Positions 9,404-18,586 of a DNA stretch of 38,366 nucleotides are shown piece after piece (the first letter of the stretch is position 1; every line of letters begins with the position of its first letter). A program made the translations under genes and the position numbers. A model generated the notes under the pieces. The model was given only the letters and a program-made list of their open reading frames with translations. It did not search any database and was not told where the DNA came from. The stretch comes from Verrucomicrobiota bacterium (GTDB lineage: Bacteria; Verrucomicrobiota; Verrucomicrobiia; Verrucomicrobiales; DEV007), in assembly GCA_030625775.1 (NCBI GenBank), contig DAOUQC010000047.1, forward strand, positions 1-38,366, given 5' to 3'.

Positions 9404-11026
9404 CTAAGCCTCTGAGGAAGCTTTGCCCGCTCCGTTCTCTGCTTGCTCACGCAAGCGCGCTACAGTGTAATCAGGGTCATCTGGAAGGATATCTATTTGA
9501 ATCAAACTGCCCGCACGCTCCAACATATGACGGCAATCCGGGGAAATATGACGCAGACGCAGATTTTTGCCCGCCTTCCGGTATCGTTCACCCAGGGCAT
9601 TGATGGCTTCAAGAGCAGAGAGATCACAAACCCGTGCATGAGCAAGGTCGAGAACGATGTTCTTGACGTCTGACTTCGCTTGGAATCTATCTGAAAACTC
9701 GCGTACAGAACCAAAATAAAGCAATCCATCGAGAGCGTAAATGCGCTCCTCCGGGGTATCTTTCACTACGGAAACGTACACATGCCTGGAACTTTCCCAT
9801 GCAAAACGGAGGGTTGATAACAAGACCCCTACTAACACGGCAAGAGCAAGATCGTGCATGATGACAGTGACCAGCGTCACCGCAAGAATCACTACAATTT
9901 CACTGAATGGAACTCGCCCAAAAGTCTTGAAAGTCGACCACTCAAAGGTGCCTATCACCACCATAAACATCACGCCCACCAACGCTGCGATGGGTATCTG
10001 CACAATAATGGCTCCCGCAAATACAATGAAAATAGCCAAGGCTATTGCAGCAACAATACCTGAAGTACGCCCACGGCCACCCGATTTGATATTGATAAGT
10101 GACTGCCCAATCATGGCGCAACCACCCATGCCCTGAAATAAGCCACTGAGAAAATTCGCGGCTCCCTGGGCAAGACACTCGCGGTTCCCCTTGCCCCGGG
10201 TTTCGGTGAGCTCATCAATCAGTTGCAAAGTCATCAGGGACTCGATGATTCCCACCATGGCAATCGTAAAACCAATCTTTAGAATGAACTGCCAGTGCGC
10301 AGCAAAATCCACTTCAGAAGGCCAGGCAGGCATAGGAAAAGCGCTGCTCAGCGTACCAACACCGGTGTTCTCACGCAAGATGTCAGCAATAGTCCGGGAA
10401 TCCGGTAAAGCGAGGCTGATTAAACCTACCACCACAATCGCAACCAGAGTTGAAGGCACCGCCTTGGACAGCTTCGGAAAAAAATGAATAATCGCCATAG
10501 TAAGGAAAACCAGGGCCAGCATGGTGTTCATCTCATTGCCTGCAATCCATTCCATGACCTTCGCTCCGCTCTCATCTGTGCCAGTGATTTTTTTAAAAAA
10601 TCCCAGCTGCCCGAGACCAATGACGATAGCCAGACCATTGACAAATCCTATCATGACTGGATGGGGCACCAAACGAATGAAGCGCCCCAATTTGCACAAA
10701 CCGAATAGAATCTGAATGATCCCGGCCACCATGATCGCAGCAAATAAATACTGTGTGCCAAGACCCCCCTGATCTTGCCCAAATTCAAAAGCCTTGCCTG
10801 CAACCACCGCAATTGCCCCCGTCGCACCCGAGATCATTCCCGGACGACCACCAAAAGCAGAAGTGATGAACCCCATGAAAACAGCTGCCCACAAACCAAC
10901 CAAAGGGTCAACCCCCGCAATAAAGGAAAACGCAATCGCCTCAGGCACCAACGCGAGAGAGACCGTGATACCTGACAGGCTATCGTCTTTCAGGTTTCCC
11001 CGTTTTTTCTGAAATAAATCGAACAT
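9404..11026 (-). CDS. SulP family inorganic anion transporter with STAS domain
   Basis: 540-aa inner-membrane transporter. The membrane domain opens with the SulP signature (LSGITVSLALVPEAIAFSFIAGVDPLVGLWAA) followed by GGRPGMISGATGAIAVV. Multiple hydrophobic segments run to about residue 410. A cytoplasmic STAS domain covers roughly 430-530 (NIVLDLAHARVCDLSALEAI) and keeps the D-L-S that corresponds to the usual regulatory serine. SulP proteins move sulfate, bicarbonate or dicarboxylates, usually with sodium or protons; the substrate here cannot be told from sequence alone. The nearby sulfatase makes sulfate plausible, but this is inference. A 301-bp upstream region contains two perfect palindromes, which may be operators. 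Confidence 0.93.
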   Translation of the reverse strand: MFDLFQKKRGNLKDDSLSGITVSLALVPEAIAFSFIAGVDPLVGLWAAVFMGFITSAFGGRPGMISGATGAIAVVAGKAFEFGQDQGGLGTQYLFAAIMVAGIIQILFGLCKLGRFIRLVPHPVMIGFVNGLAIVIGLGQLGFFKKITGTDESGAKVMEWIAGNEMNTMLALVFLTMAIIHFFPKLSKAVPSTLVAIVVVGLISLALPDSRTIADILRENTGVGTLSSAFPMPAWPSEVDFAAHWQFILKIGFTIAMVGIIESLMTLQLIDELTETRGKGNRECLAQGAANFLSGLFQGMGGCAMIGQSLINIKSGGRGRTSGIVAAIALAIFIVFAGAIIVQIPIAALVGVMFMVVIGTFEWSTFKTFGRVPFSEIVVILAVTLVTVIMHDLALAVLVGVLLSTLRFAWESSRHVYVSVVKDTPEERIYALDGLLYFGSVREFSDRFQAKSDVKNIVLDLAHARVCDLSALEAINALGERYRKAGKNLRLRHISPDCRHMLERAGSLIQIDILPDDPDYTVARLREQAENGAGKASSEA

Positions 11027-11176
11027 AATATTTGCCAGCTATCCTCCCCTGGAGGCTTTTTAAAAACTACCGCCAACCGAGGCGCGTGCCAGATGGCGCT
11101 CTCCTCCAGCCCCGTCCGATTCCTTCAAGGAAGCAGCAAACACGAGCTACAATTCGAAAACGAGTTGATATGATCA

Positions 11177-11190
11177 CAGTGGGCCCACTG
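11177..11190. promoter_or_regulatory. Perfect 14-bp palindrome, possible operator
   Basis: CAGTGGGCCCACTG reads identically on both strands with no loop. It lies about 150 bp upstream of the SulP start codon. With no spacer it suits a dimeric DNA-binding protein better than a hairpin; a short T run (CTTTT) follows on the plus strand only. The binding partner is unknown. Confidence 0.4.
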
Positions 11191-11244
11191 CTTTTCAATT
11201 TTCCGTTTTGTCAGATCCAGCAATCCGCAGTTTTTCGACAGCTC

Positions 11245-11254
11245 CCCTTAAGGG
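11245..11254. promoter_or_regulatory. Perfect 10-bp palindrome CCCTTAAGGG
   Basis: A second perfect palindrome in the same intergenic region, 55 bp from the 14-bp one and about 220 bp upstream of the SulP start. It may be a regulator site or chance; no function is claimed. Confidence 0.2.
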
Positions 11255-11327
11255 AATATCCCCCATCTTGCAATCGCGAAGTCCTGTCTGCCGGGCTTTT
11301 CTTTTTTAGCACCTGAATCAACAGACC

Positions 11328-14072
11328 TCATCCACCTGGTAAAAATCCGAGCCCACGGGCCTTGGCAACGGCATCACGACGACCGTGGACATTGAGCTTC
11401 CGGTAAAGGGTGTTGGTATGCCGCTTCACCGTACCGGGAGCAATAAACAAGCGCTCTCCGATCTCCTTATTGCTCAAACGGCTCGCGAGCAGATGCAATA
11501 CTTCCAGTTCCCGTTCAGTCAACGCATCCACCAAAGGGTCGCCTTCAAATCCAGCATTCGGCGGTACTGGATCCCCGCTTGCCACGTCACACCCCTTTGA
11601 AACTGCCATGCCAGACAATATCCGGCCTACATACTCGAGGCCCTGTGCATCTAGTTTCAAACGATTGAGCAAGGGGATCAATACTGGACCGGCATCAATA
11701 AACAGTTTAATAAAACCACCCGGCTGGGCCATTAGAACAGCCCGCTGCAAAGAATCAAATGCCCGTTCCGTTTGATGATCCTTTTGCAGACATAGTGCCT
11801 GCAATGTTAACACATGAATCAGGAAACGCTTGTTATTGCTGCGGGTGTAAATCTCCACAAGTTGTTGCAAAAGCTGGAGGGCTTTTTCTCTCGAAGATTT
11901 TTTATCCTCAGCGATAAGAACTCTGACAAGGGTGATGTGGGGAACAAAAAAACGGTAGTTGGCATGTAGGGGGCTTGCATTATAGTTTTTTGCCCACAAG
12001 GATGCCTCGGCCATTTTGCCCTGCCTCAGATTAATTTCAGCCTGCATGGCCTCGACAGTGCTGAGTAGTGAGGCGACCCGCAACTCCAGAGCACAGCTCA
12101 TGACATGCTCAATGAGCTCTCTTGATTCCCTGGGACGGTTCTGAGCTTCATAAACGAGGGCCAGCGCAAAAGTCGAATGTAACGTATTTTTAAAATTCGC
12201 CTCCGGGTATTCCTCGATGATTTCAGTCAGCGGATCCTCAGCTTCATCAATTTCATTTTTTTCATAATGAATGATCGCTTCAAAATATAGTGCGTGGGAA
12301 ATCGTTTCCGGGAAGGCTAACTTTCGCCCGAGCAGGCCAAGCTCTTTCCCTCCTGGCCGTAGGCCTTCCAAATCCGCCTCCAACCAGTTCATGAAACAGA
12401 GGGCTGCTAGTAATCGAGTGTGAAAGGCGGTTTCCAATAAACTTTTATCTTCAAATGCAGCAAATATCAACGCCTTGCCCTTGGCCATCGAACCTTCCAT
12501 TTGCAGTAACAAGGCCTGCATGATCATAAGCGTACCACGCTCGACCCATTGCTCCTCCCCCAATAAGCTCAGAGCCCTCTCCGCGTGCAGTATAGCATTA
12601 GTGCAATCCATAACCTCACAATACTGCACACAACGCATAACATGCGTCGTCCCTCTCATGTAATTGACCTCATCTGCATCCGAAGGCATTTGCTCAAGCA
12701 ATCCCTCGACCTGATCCAAAATATTATCCTCCTCCAATTCAAGGAACTCCAGAACAACCCAAGCCTGATGCAGCAACAATTCAGGTTCGTTTGCCACTTG
12801 CTCTGCAGGCAGCTGCTCAATCAGATGACTCAGCCGCACTTCTTGTTCATTTTGATACAAGCGCTGCCGATTAGCGATAACGATTTTAACAGCCTCACTT
12901 GGATCGCTTCCTTTCAAGGCATAGCAAACTGCTTCTTCGAGCAAATCCTCGCTGGCATGCCATTTGGCAGCCCCACTGTACAGGGATTTTATAAACTCCT
13001 CCCCCGATTCCTCCTTGAGCCGCTCCAGCAAAAAATCTTGAAACAAATGATGAAAGCGATACCAGGTGCCCTCATCATCCAGGGCGATCATGAAAAGATT
13101 ACTTTCCAACAACCTCAGCATCAGGGGGAACTCCCCGCCACCCTGACTTTCCTCACAATAGGTTTTCAGGCTTGGATCTGCCGGGATGCAGAAACCCTTA
13201 CACAGGGAAGCACAAAAACGATCAAGGACTGCCACTTTAAGCAAGCACTCACGGAACGGCGATGGTTGCCGGGCCAGAACCTCGTTCATGAGATACTCGC
13301 GAACAGCCTGAGGACTACCTTCCAGATTACCAAAAAATTGATCTGCGTTTTTACAATATCGAAGATTCAGGCTCACCAAGCGTAATCCTGCTGCCCAGCC
13401 CTCCAATCGCCGATCCAAATTTTTCAGAGTTTTCTCTGAGAGATTACCCCCGGCAAAGGGTTTTAAAAAAATTGCTGTCTCTTCCATCTGGAATCGCAAA
13501 TCCTGCATGCGGATTTCCGTCATTCTCCCTTGTGAGCGAAGTGTATTCAGCGGCAACGGCGGGTCACGACGGGTGAGAATAATCAAGCGCATCAGCGGCG
13601 GCGGATTCTCAATCAGAACTGACAAAAAAGCGTGGATTTTATTATTCCTGATCAGATGGTAATCATCCAAAATCAATAGAATCTCTTTTTCGCAGGCCGC
13701 AATTCCTTCCGCCAGATGTTTTGCCATATGGGAAAGATCTGATACTTGCATATTACTGATCAAACCCTCCAGTTTATGACATTGATTGAGGTGCTGTTTT
13801 CGAAGGGCCGCAAACAAATACTCGAGAAAAACTTCTGGAACATTGTCACCTTCATCGAGAGAGACCCACCCAAATTCCAATTTGCGTTCTGCTAGCCAGG
13901 TCGATAGAAGAACACTTTTCCCATATCCAGGAGGGGCCGCTACAAGTGTCACCGTATCGTTGCTCCCCCTGTCCAGCAGATCAAAAAGATGGGGTCGAAG
14001 AATAGGTCCATGCGCCACCCGCGGAGGGTGGAGTTTGGTTTGTAATAGCGGTAATGCTTCCGTTGCCAACAT
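11328..14072 (-). CDS. MalT-like LuxR-family ATP-dependent transcriptional regulator (LAL/STAND)
   Basis: 914 aa, close to E. coli MalT (about 900). The N-terminus has the MalT-type opening LLQTKLHPPRVAHGPILRP, then a STAND NTPase domain with Walker A AAPPGYGKS at residues 45-53 and a Walker B-like EILLILDDYH. The central 450-800 region is a helical repeat (TPR-like) sensor arm with many leucine/alanine-rich helices. The C-terminus is a LuxR helix-turn-helix (LTERELEVLHLLASRLSNKEIGERLFIAPGTVKRH). Such proteins oligomerise on ligand and ATP binding and activate transcription. It stands alone on the minus strand, with the SulP gene downstream after 301 bp. Its inducer and targets are unknown; no maltose genes are in the window. 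Confidence 0.93.
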   Translation of the reverse strand: MLATEALPLLQTKLHPPRVAHGPILRPHLFDLLDRGSNDTVTLVAAPPGYGKSVLLSTWLAERKLEFGWVSLDEGDNVPEVFLEYLFAALRKQHLNQCHKLEGLISNMQVSDLSHMAKHLAEGIAACEKEILLILDDYHLIRNNKIHAFLSVLIENPPPLMRLIILTRRDPPLPLNTLRSQGRMTEIRMQDLRFQMEETAIFLKPFAGGNLSEKTLKNLDRRLEGWAAGLRLVSLNLRYCKNADQFFGNLEGSPQAVREYLMNEVLARQPSPFRECLLKVAVLDRFCASLCKGFCIPADPSLKTYCEESQGGGEFPLMLRLLESNLFMIALDDEGTWYRFHHLFQDFLLERLKEESGEEFIKSLYSGAAKWHASEDLLEEAVCYALKGSDPSEAVKIVIANRQRLYQNEQEVRLSHLIEQLPAEQVANEPELLLHQAWVVLEFLELEEDNILDQVEGLLEQMPSDADEVNYMRGTTHVMRCVQYCEVMDCTNAILHAERALSLLGEEQWVERGTLMIMQALLLQMEGSMAKGKALIFAAFEDKSLLETAFHTRLLAALCFMNWLEADLEGLRPGGKELGLLGRKLAFPETISHALYFEAIIHYEKNEIDEAEDPLTEIIEEYPEANFKNTLHSTFALALVYEAQNRPRESRELIEHVMSCALELRVASLLSTVEAMQAEINLRQGKMAEASLWAKNYNASPLHANYRFFVPHITLVRVLIAEDKKSSREKALQLLQQLVEIYTRSNNKRFLIHVLTLQALCLQKDHQTERAFDSLQRAVLMAQPGGFIKLFIDAGPVLIPLLNRLKLDAQGLEYVGRILSGMAVSKGCDVASGDPVPPNAGFEGDPLVDALTERELEVLHLLASRLSNKEIGERLFIAPGTVKRHTNTLYRKLNVHGRRDAVAKARGLGFLPGG

Positions 14073-14192
14073 AGGGAGAACTAATAGAGCGCCATTATTT
14101 TGTCTGGATACTAGAACTGTGGCAATCCTTAAACCATAATTTCTGCACTAGAGATTTAATTTTTATTGTCTATAAAGCTTAAAACATTTGTC

Positions 14193-15431
14193 TCACTGTT
14201 CACTCGATTCAAAAGCTGGAGATGATTTTTCATAGTTAGCCAATACTTCCCCCACAAGAAACAAAGAACCTGTCACCAATATTGGCAACCCTGTCTCTGC
14301 CGCCTGTCCCAATGCGTCGGAGACGGTCAAAGCTTCAGACCACGGGACATTCTTCTCTCCGGACCCGGCCAAAGCTGCGGCCAGGGCTTCCACCTCCAGC
14401 CCCCTCTTTGCGCTGAGCTTAACAAATACAAAATTTTCCGCAATCGCAGCAAGCCCGGCCAACATCGAATATACCTCTTTGCAGTCTGCCGCACCGAATA
14501 TGACAGTTGCCTTTTCCCCATTTCCAAATTCTTCTTTCCAGGTAGCCACTAATGCTTGCACCGCCGCCGGGTTATGGGCTCCATCAATCACAATATTTCC
14601 AAACCTGCGGTCAAAACGCCCGGGCCAGCACACCTCTGCCAAACCTTTTTTTACCGTTGATTCCAATATTCCGGGCCAGGCGGCCTTCACCGCTTCGACT
14701 GCCAATGCTGCATTCAAACGCTGATGCGGGCCTTTCAAAGAGGAATCCAAAGCACCCTCTTCGACCTTGTGTAGCGCAGATTTCTGCTCACCCGCCCTTT
14801 GCTGCAAAATTTCCAATACACTCTCATGCTGGGATGCCGCAGTGATCACGGGTATGCCAGGCTTGATAATACCAGCTTTTTCCTTGGCAACTGATTCAAG
14901 GTCCTCTCCTAACCACTGTTGATGATCCAGGTCCACCGAGGTGATCACGCTGACGGAGGCGGGCAGCACATTGCTCGCGTCCAATCGCCCTCCCATACCC
15001 GTCTCTATCACCAGCACTTCAACCTCCTGTTGGCAGAAATATTTTACCGCCAAGGCAAGAGCCAGCTCAAAAAAAGTCGGGTGCACTTCCCAATCGATCA
15101 CTTCATCGCGCAATTCGGAAAGAATCTTCGCCACATCGCTTTCTGCAATCATCGATCCATCCACACGCATGCGCTCACGAAAGCAGATAAGGTGCGGCGA
15201 AGTGAAAAGCCCACTGCGTTTGCCCGTGGCCCGGGAAATAGAATCGATCATGGCACAGACCGAGCCCTTGCCATTTGTTCCCGCTACATGAAAAATAAGC
15301 CGGCCATTGAGAGCTTCAAACAAAGCCAGTCTTTCGAACAGGCGCTGGGTGCCCTCCAACCCCAGCTTGATCCCAAACAACTGCGTGCCGTAGAGCCACT
15401 CGATGGCTTCATCGTAATCCATCTGCAACAT
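14193..15431 (-). CDS. folC: Bifunctional dihydrofolate synthase/folylpolyglutamate synthase
   Basis: 412-aa Mur-ligase-family enzyme that adds glutamate to dihydropteroate and to tetrahydrofolate in the cytoplasm. The ATP-binding loop is in FHVAGTNGKGSVCAM (about residues 47-61). FTSPHLICFRERMRVDG is the FolC-specific folate-side signature, followed by LVIETGMGGRLDASN and VITSVDLDHQQWLGEDLESVAKEKAGIIKPG. The C-terminal domain starts near PGRFDRR with VIDGAHNPAAVQAL. The length is normal. A second ATG three codons downstream (15422) is an alternative start. It is last in the minus-strand run after accD (40-bp gap); an accD-folC pairing is also classical in gamma-proteobacteria. Confidence 0.95.
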   Translation of the reverse strand: MLQMDYDEAIEWLYGTQLFGIKLGLEGTQRLFERLALFEALNGRLIFHVAGTNGKGSVCAMIDSISRATGKRSGLFTSPHLICFRERMRVDGSMIAESDVAKILSELRDEVIDWEVHPTFFELALALAVKYFCQQEVEVLVIETGMGGRLDASNVLPASVSVITSVDLDHQQWLGEDLESVAKEKAGIIKPGIPVITAASQHESVLEILQQRAGEQKSALHKVEEGALDSSLKGPHQRLNAALAVEAVKAAWPGILESTVKKGLAEVCWPGRFDRRFGNIVIDGAHNPAAVQALVATWKEEFGNGEKATVIFGAADCKEVYSMLAGLAAIAENFVFVKLSAKRGLEVEALAAALAGSGEKNVPWSEALTVSDALGQAAETGLPILVTGSLFLVGEVLANYEKSSPAFESSEQ

Positions 15432-15471
15432 AGTTCAGGAGACCTGGTGGCAAATTCGGCCACCACCTTCT

Positions 15472-16311
15472 TCACACCACAGCCGGCTCCATGTATTTCA
15501 CCAGGCTACCCAGACGATCACGCAAATCCCCACGGGCAACAATCATATCCACCAATCCATGTTTCTTCATGAATTCTGCAGTCTGGAATCCCGGGGGCAG
15601 ATTCTGGTGTGTTGTCTCCTTGACTACCCGGGGACCTGCGAAACCAATCATGCATTTCGGTTCGGCCATAATCACATCACCAAGTGCCGCAAAACTGGCA
15701 GTCACCCCTCCAGTAGTGGGGTGGGTCAAAACACCTATATAAGCCAATCCCGCATCGTGATGACGAGCCAGAGCCGCACTGGTTTTCGCCATTTGCATCA
15801 GACTCAGGATACCTTCATGCATTCGCGCCCCTCCCGAGGCACAAATCAGGACAACCGCACATCGGTCTGCTGTCGCCGCCTCAATGGCTCGGGTCACCTT
15901 TTCCCCCACCACCGAACCCATGCTCGCACCAAGAAATCGAAAATCCATCACCCCCATCACCACCGGAGTTTCAAGAATTTTCGCCCGTCCGGTGACAACA
16001 GCATCCTTCAACCCGGTTTTTTTCTGGTAGGCCTTGATCTTTTCCGAGTAGGCCTTGAACTCAAGAGGATTAACCGATTCCAATTTTGCGTCCATTTCCT
16101 CAAAAGACCCCGGATCAACCAGCATATTAATCCGCCCCTGTGCTACCATGGGAAAATGGTGATTACATTTTGGGCAAACATGATAATGCTGCTGCAAATC
16201 CGCTTCGTGAATGATTGCCCCGCAATCGGGACATTTGTGCCACAAGCCTTCCGGCATATCACGCTTCTTCTTGCCGAGAGATTTGATGGATCGTCTTTTA
16301 AAAATACCCAT
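15472..16311 (-). CDS. accD: Acetyl-CoA carboxylase carboxyltransferase subunit beta
   Basis: 279 aa. It forms, with AccA (not in this window), the carboxyltransferase that moves CO2 from carboxybiotin to acetyl-CoA in the first step of fatty-acid synthesis. The N-terminal four-cysteine zinc ribbon is complete (C27, C30, C46, C49 in KCPDC and VCPKC). The crotonase-like body contains MGVMDFRFLGASMGSVVGEK, CASGGARMHEGILSLMQMAKT, LTHPTTGGVTASFAALGD and MIGFAGPRVVKET. The length is near the family norm. It sits between comF (60 bp upstream) and folC (40 bp downstream) on the same strand, so co-transcription is likely. Confidence 0.96.
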   Translation of the reverse strand: MGIFKRRSIKSLGKKKRDMPEGLWHKCPDCGAIIHEADLQQHYHVCPKCNHHFPMVAQGRINMLVDPGSFEEMDAKLESVNPLEFKAYSEKIKAYQKKTGLKDAVVTGRAKILETPVVMGVMDFRFLGASMGSVVGEKVTRAIEAATADRCAVVLICASGGARMHEGILSLMQMAKTSAALARHHDAGLAYIGVLTHPTTGGVTASFAALGDVIMAEPKCMIGFAGPRVVKETTHQNLPPGFQTAEFMKKHGLVDMIVARGDLRDRLGSLVKYMEPAVV

Positions 16312-16371
16312 GACTAAAATTTTCCATTTTTGGCCGTATTCAAATCATCGTAACCGGCCTGAGCCGCTATT

Positions 16372-17151
16372 TTACCCTCGAACGACGGTAATCACAACCA
16401 CCTTTAACGCACCCGCCGCTGATAAGGTTTGAGCACATTCGGAGGCAGTCGCCCCGGTCGTCAGGACATCATCCACCAGCAACACCCGGCTTCCGGCGAT
16501 CATTTTACGCTCCCTTACCTTTGATGAAATGACAAATGCACCCCTCAGATTTCGCAGTCGTTCGGTCCGGTCCAGCATCGCTTGTCGGCGGGTATAGCGA
16601 GTTCGCCGCAAGGCATTCACCATTTTCAGACCATGCAGGCGAGCCAGTTCACGACACAATTCATCAGCTTGATTGAACTCACGCTCGCGCAAACGTCGCG
16701 CGTGCAAAGGGACTGGAACCAGAATCCACTCAACATCACTTTCAGGATCTGTAATCGCTATACGAGGATCCTTCACCGCTTCGCCCAACATCCGGCCAAG
16801 CAAAGCAGCAAGAAAAAAGTGCCCATTGTATTTGAATCGGTGTACCAAAACCCGGGCAAGTCCCTGGCTTTTATAAGCCGCACGGGCAAAGTCAAAATGC
16901 AAAACCCGGTCCGCACAATTCGAACACCGGAAGCCAATCGACATATCTCCTGAATAGGGCTGCCCACAAACTTCACAAAGCGGTTGTTTGATCGGGCGCA
17001 ATTGATCATTGCAAGTCTGACACAAATAGCCCTCCTGCTCTGCCATGCTGGCCTCGCAGCCATAACAGGCCCGAGGATAAACCAGGCCCAACAGGCCTTC
17101 TTTTACATTTTTGGCAGCTCGTTGAATGGTCCTTGCTGCCGATTTCATCAT
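16372..17151 (-). CDS. ComF family phosphoribosyltransferase-like protein
   Basis: 259-aa ComF-family protein. The N-terminus carries three Cys pairs typical of the ComF double zinc finger (CYGC, CQTC, CEVC, then CSNC). The C-terminal half is a type I phosphoribosyltransferase fold with the PRPP-binding loop VLLVDDVLTTGATASE (about 216-231). In naturally competent bacteria ComF acts in cytoplasmic handling of incoming single-stranded DNA; in others its role is unclear. No other competence genes are in the window. It starts 12 nt downstream of the CPBP protease gene, so the two are probably co-transcribed. The start could be either of two adjacent ATG codons. Confidence 0.9.
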   Translation of the reverse strand: MMKSAARTIQRAAKNVKEGLLGLVYPRACYGCEASMAEQEGYLCQTCNDQLRPIKQPLCEVCGQPYSGDMSIGFRCSNCADRVLHFDFARAAYKSQGLARVLVHRFKYNGHFFLAALLGRMLGEAVKDPRIAITDPESDVEWILVPVPLHARRLREREFNQADELCRELARLHGLKMVNALRRTRYTRRQAMLDRTERLRNLRGAFVISSKVRERKMIAGSRVLLVDDVLTTGATASECAQTLSAAGALKVVVITVVRG

Positions 17152-17163
17152 AGCTTGTCCCTG

Positions 17164-18150
17164 TCAATCCTTCGCTCCACCCGCAAATGCACTGCGCGAA
17201 TATCGTTTTCGTAAAATCAGCCATACCACAATTCCAGTTAGCACAACAACAATCATTGGAATGATTCCTGTTTTCAGATCCTGCCCTGCCCAAGGCAGCA
17301 TTTTTGCTATTGGCATACTTTTCCGCGTGATCGGGCTGAAAACTTTGATGCCAAAAATCCACCCTGCGTGCAATCCAATCCCCATCCACAAGGAACTCGA
17401 CTTGAGGCGCACGTAACCCAGAATCCAACCGACCGTAAACAGAGTAGTGAATTCAGCCATGACAAAAATCGGATTTCCGAATTGGGCAAAAATCTGCCCT
17501 ATCATCCAAAAACCGCTGCTCCAAGTCACTGTCGGCATTTGCAGCTCAGGTGGAGGTTTTAAGAAATGCACCAAAGTATACACAAAAGTCACAAACAACA
17601 GTGCTCGAAAAGGACGGGCAGCACGCAAAATCAAGCCCATCAAGCCCCAACGGAAAAAAAGTTCCTCGACCAATGCCGCGCCCACGGCTGCCGACAGGGC
17701 ATTGATGATCACCCGGGACCATTCAAAATCATCGGTCGTCAAGGCCCGGTAGTAGCCCATCTTCACATACATCCAGCCCATTAACAGCAGCGGCACCAAA
17801 GCGAGAAAAAATCCCGAAAACAATTGTTTCCAGCGATCCGGATTGGTTTTCAAGCTGACGTCAATACGCGCTCGATTCAGATCATTCAAACCGGCCCGAA
17901 CCCAACGCACGGTCGGATAAATCATCACAATTGCCGCCAGCAACATGGAGCGGTTGAAGTAGCGCGAAAATTTTGAGCGCTCCAGAGCAGAATTCAGTCC
18001 GTCCAGCAATCCCCCTTCCAAAGTGCCTTGGGCCACGAGCCATTTACCGGATAGAAATAGAGGAGGGGCCAGTAAGGCTCCCAACAGCATCGTCGCCACC
18101 AGATATACCGTTACTTTGAGAACTTCGCTGCGAAAGATAGATGGTTGCAT
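17164..18150 (-). CDS. CPBP family intramembrane metalloprotease (CAAX protease/bacteriocin-processing type)
   Basis: 328-aa polytopic membrane protein with about eight hydrophobic segments. The Abi/CPBP signature is present: E-E-x-x-x-R in ALVEELFFRWGLMGLIL, then the second motif F-x-x-x-H (FVYTLVHFLKPP) and the third motif with H in SLWMGIGLHAGWIFGIK. These residues bind the catalytic zinc in the membrane. The substrate is unknown; family members include prenyl-protein endopeptidases and bacteriocin self-immunity proteins. It is the first gene of the minus-strand run leading into comF, accD and folC. The upstream 145 bp separates it from the divergent 96-aa gene. Confidence 0.9.
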   Translation of the reverse strand: MQPSIFRSEVLKVTVYLVATMLLGALLAPPLFLSGKWLVAQGTLEGGLLDGLNSALERSKFSRYFNRSMLLAAIVMIYPTVRWVRAGLNDLNRARIDVSLKTNPDRWKQLFSGFFLALVPLLLMGWMYVKMGYYRALTTDDFEWSRVIINALSAAVGAALVEELFFRWGLMGLILRAARPFRALLFVTFVYTLVHFLKPPPELQMPTVTWSSGFWMIGQIFAQFGNPIFVMAEFTTLFTVGWILGYVRLKSSSLWMGIGLHAGWIFGIKVFSPITRKSMPIAKMLPWAGQDLKTGIIPMIVVVLTGIVVWLILRKRYSRSAFAGGAKD

Positions 18151-18295
18151 AGGAATCAGAAGCCTGGGTTCAGGAATTGAGAATTTTAGAAAATAAGTTC
18201 TTAACGTTTGTTGCTATCTATTTAAAGCGATAGAGTTTTTAACATTTTCACCGATTTACCCATTCTGTCTCCTAAATCCTGTCTCCTCTAAAATT

Positions 18296-18586
18296 ATGAT
18301 CAAACATGAATGGCGTGAAAGCCTACCCGGTGGCGATGTGAGATATATCACTGCAAAACGCCATGGAGGGAAATGGCAATTTCAAACCTGTCTCAAATCA
18401 GACGCCGACTGGACGCCCCTGGATAGCCTGCCGCTTGAGGACCTCCAGCACTTGCGCACAGTGCTTTGGAATAAATATCAACGCAAACGTATCCCCTACG
18501 AACATGTCCTGGAAATTGATGCCATGATTGAGGAATGCGAAGAAGAAGCCGATGAGCTGGTGGGCGATAGAGATTCCAGCGAGTGA
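18296..18586 (+). CDS. Conserved-looking 96-aa protein of unknown function
   Basis: I do not recognise a named family. The protein is 96 aa, soluble, with no signal peptide or membrane segment. The N-terminal half (WRESLPGGDVRYITAKRHGGKWQFQTCL) looks like a short beta-meander; the C-terminal half is predicted helical and acidic (EIDAMIEECEEEADELVGD). A small adaptor or regulatory protein would fit, but nothing proves it. Its stop codon overlaps the GTG start of bioA (GTGA), so it is translationally linked to bioA or the overlap is incidental. No other frame here makes a better gene. Start ATG 18296 is the only early one. Confidence 0.72.
   Translation: MIKHEWRESLPGGDVRYITAKRHGGKWQFQTCLKSDADWTPLDSLPLEDLQHLRTVLWNKYQRKRIPYEHVLEIDAMIEECEEEADELVGDRDSSE

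Larger units (their letters stand above)
11027..11327. other. 301-bp intergenic region between the MalT-like gene and the SulP gene
   Basis: No convincing gene is seen here. It holds the promoter of the SulP gene (minus strand) and the 3' region of the LuxR-family gene. Structure seen: a perfect 14-bp palindrome at 11177-11190 and a perfect 10-bp palindrome at 11245-11254, both listed separately. No clear rho-independent terminator for the LuxR-family gene was found. Confidence 0.5.

Noticed and set aside
12585-13385. 266-aa open frame on the plus strand inside the MalT-like gene
   Set aside because: It is antisense to a gene with clear STAND and LuxR motifs, has biased Gln/Ile/Leu-rich composition and shows no recognisable domain.
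15559-16317. 252-aa open frame on the plus strand across accD
   Set aside because: Antisense to accD, rich in His/Arg/Asn from complementary codons, with no domain.
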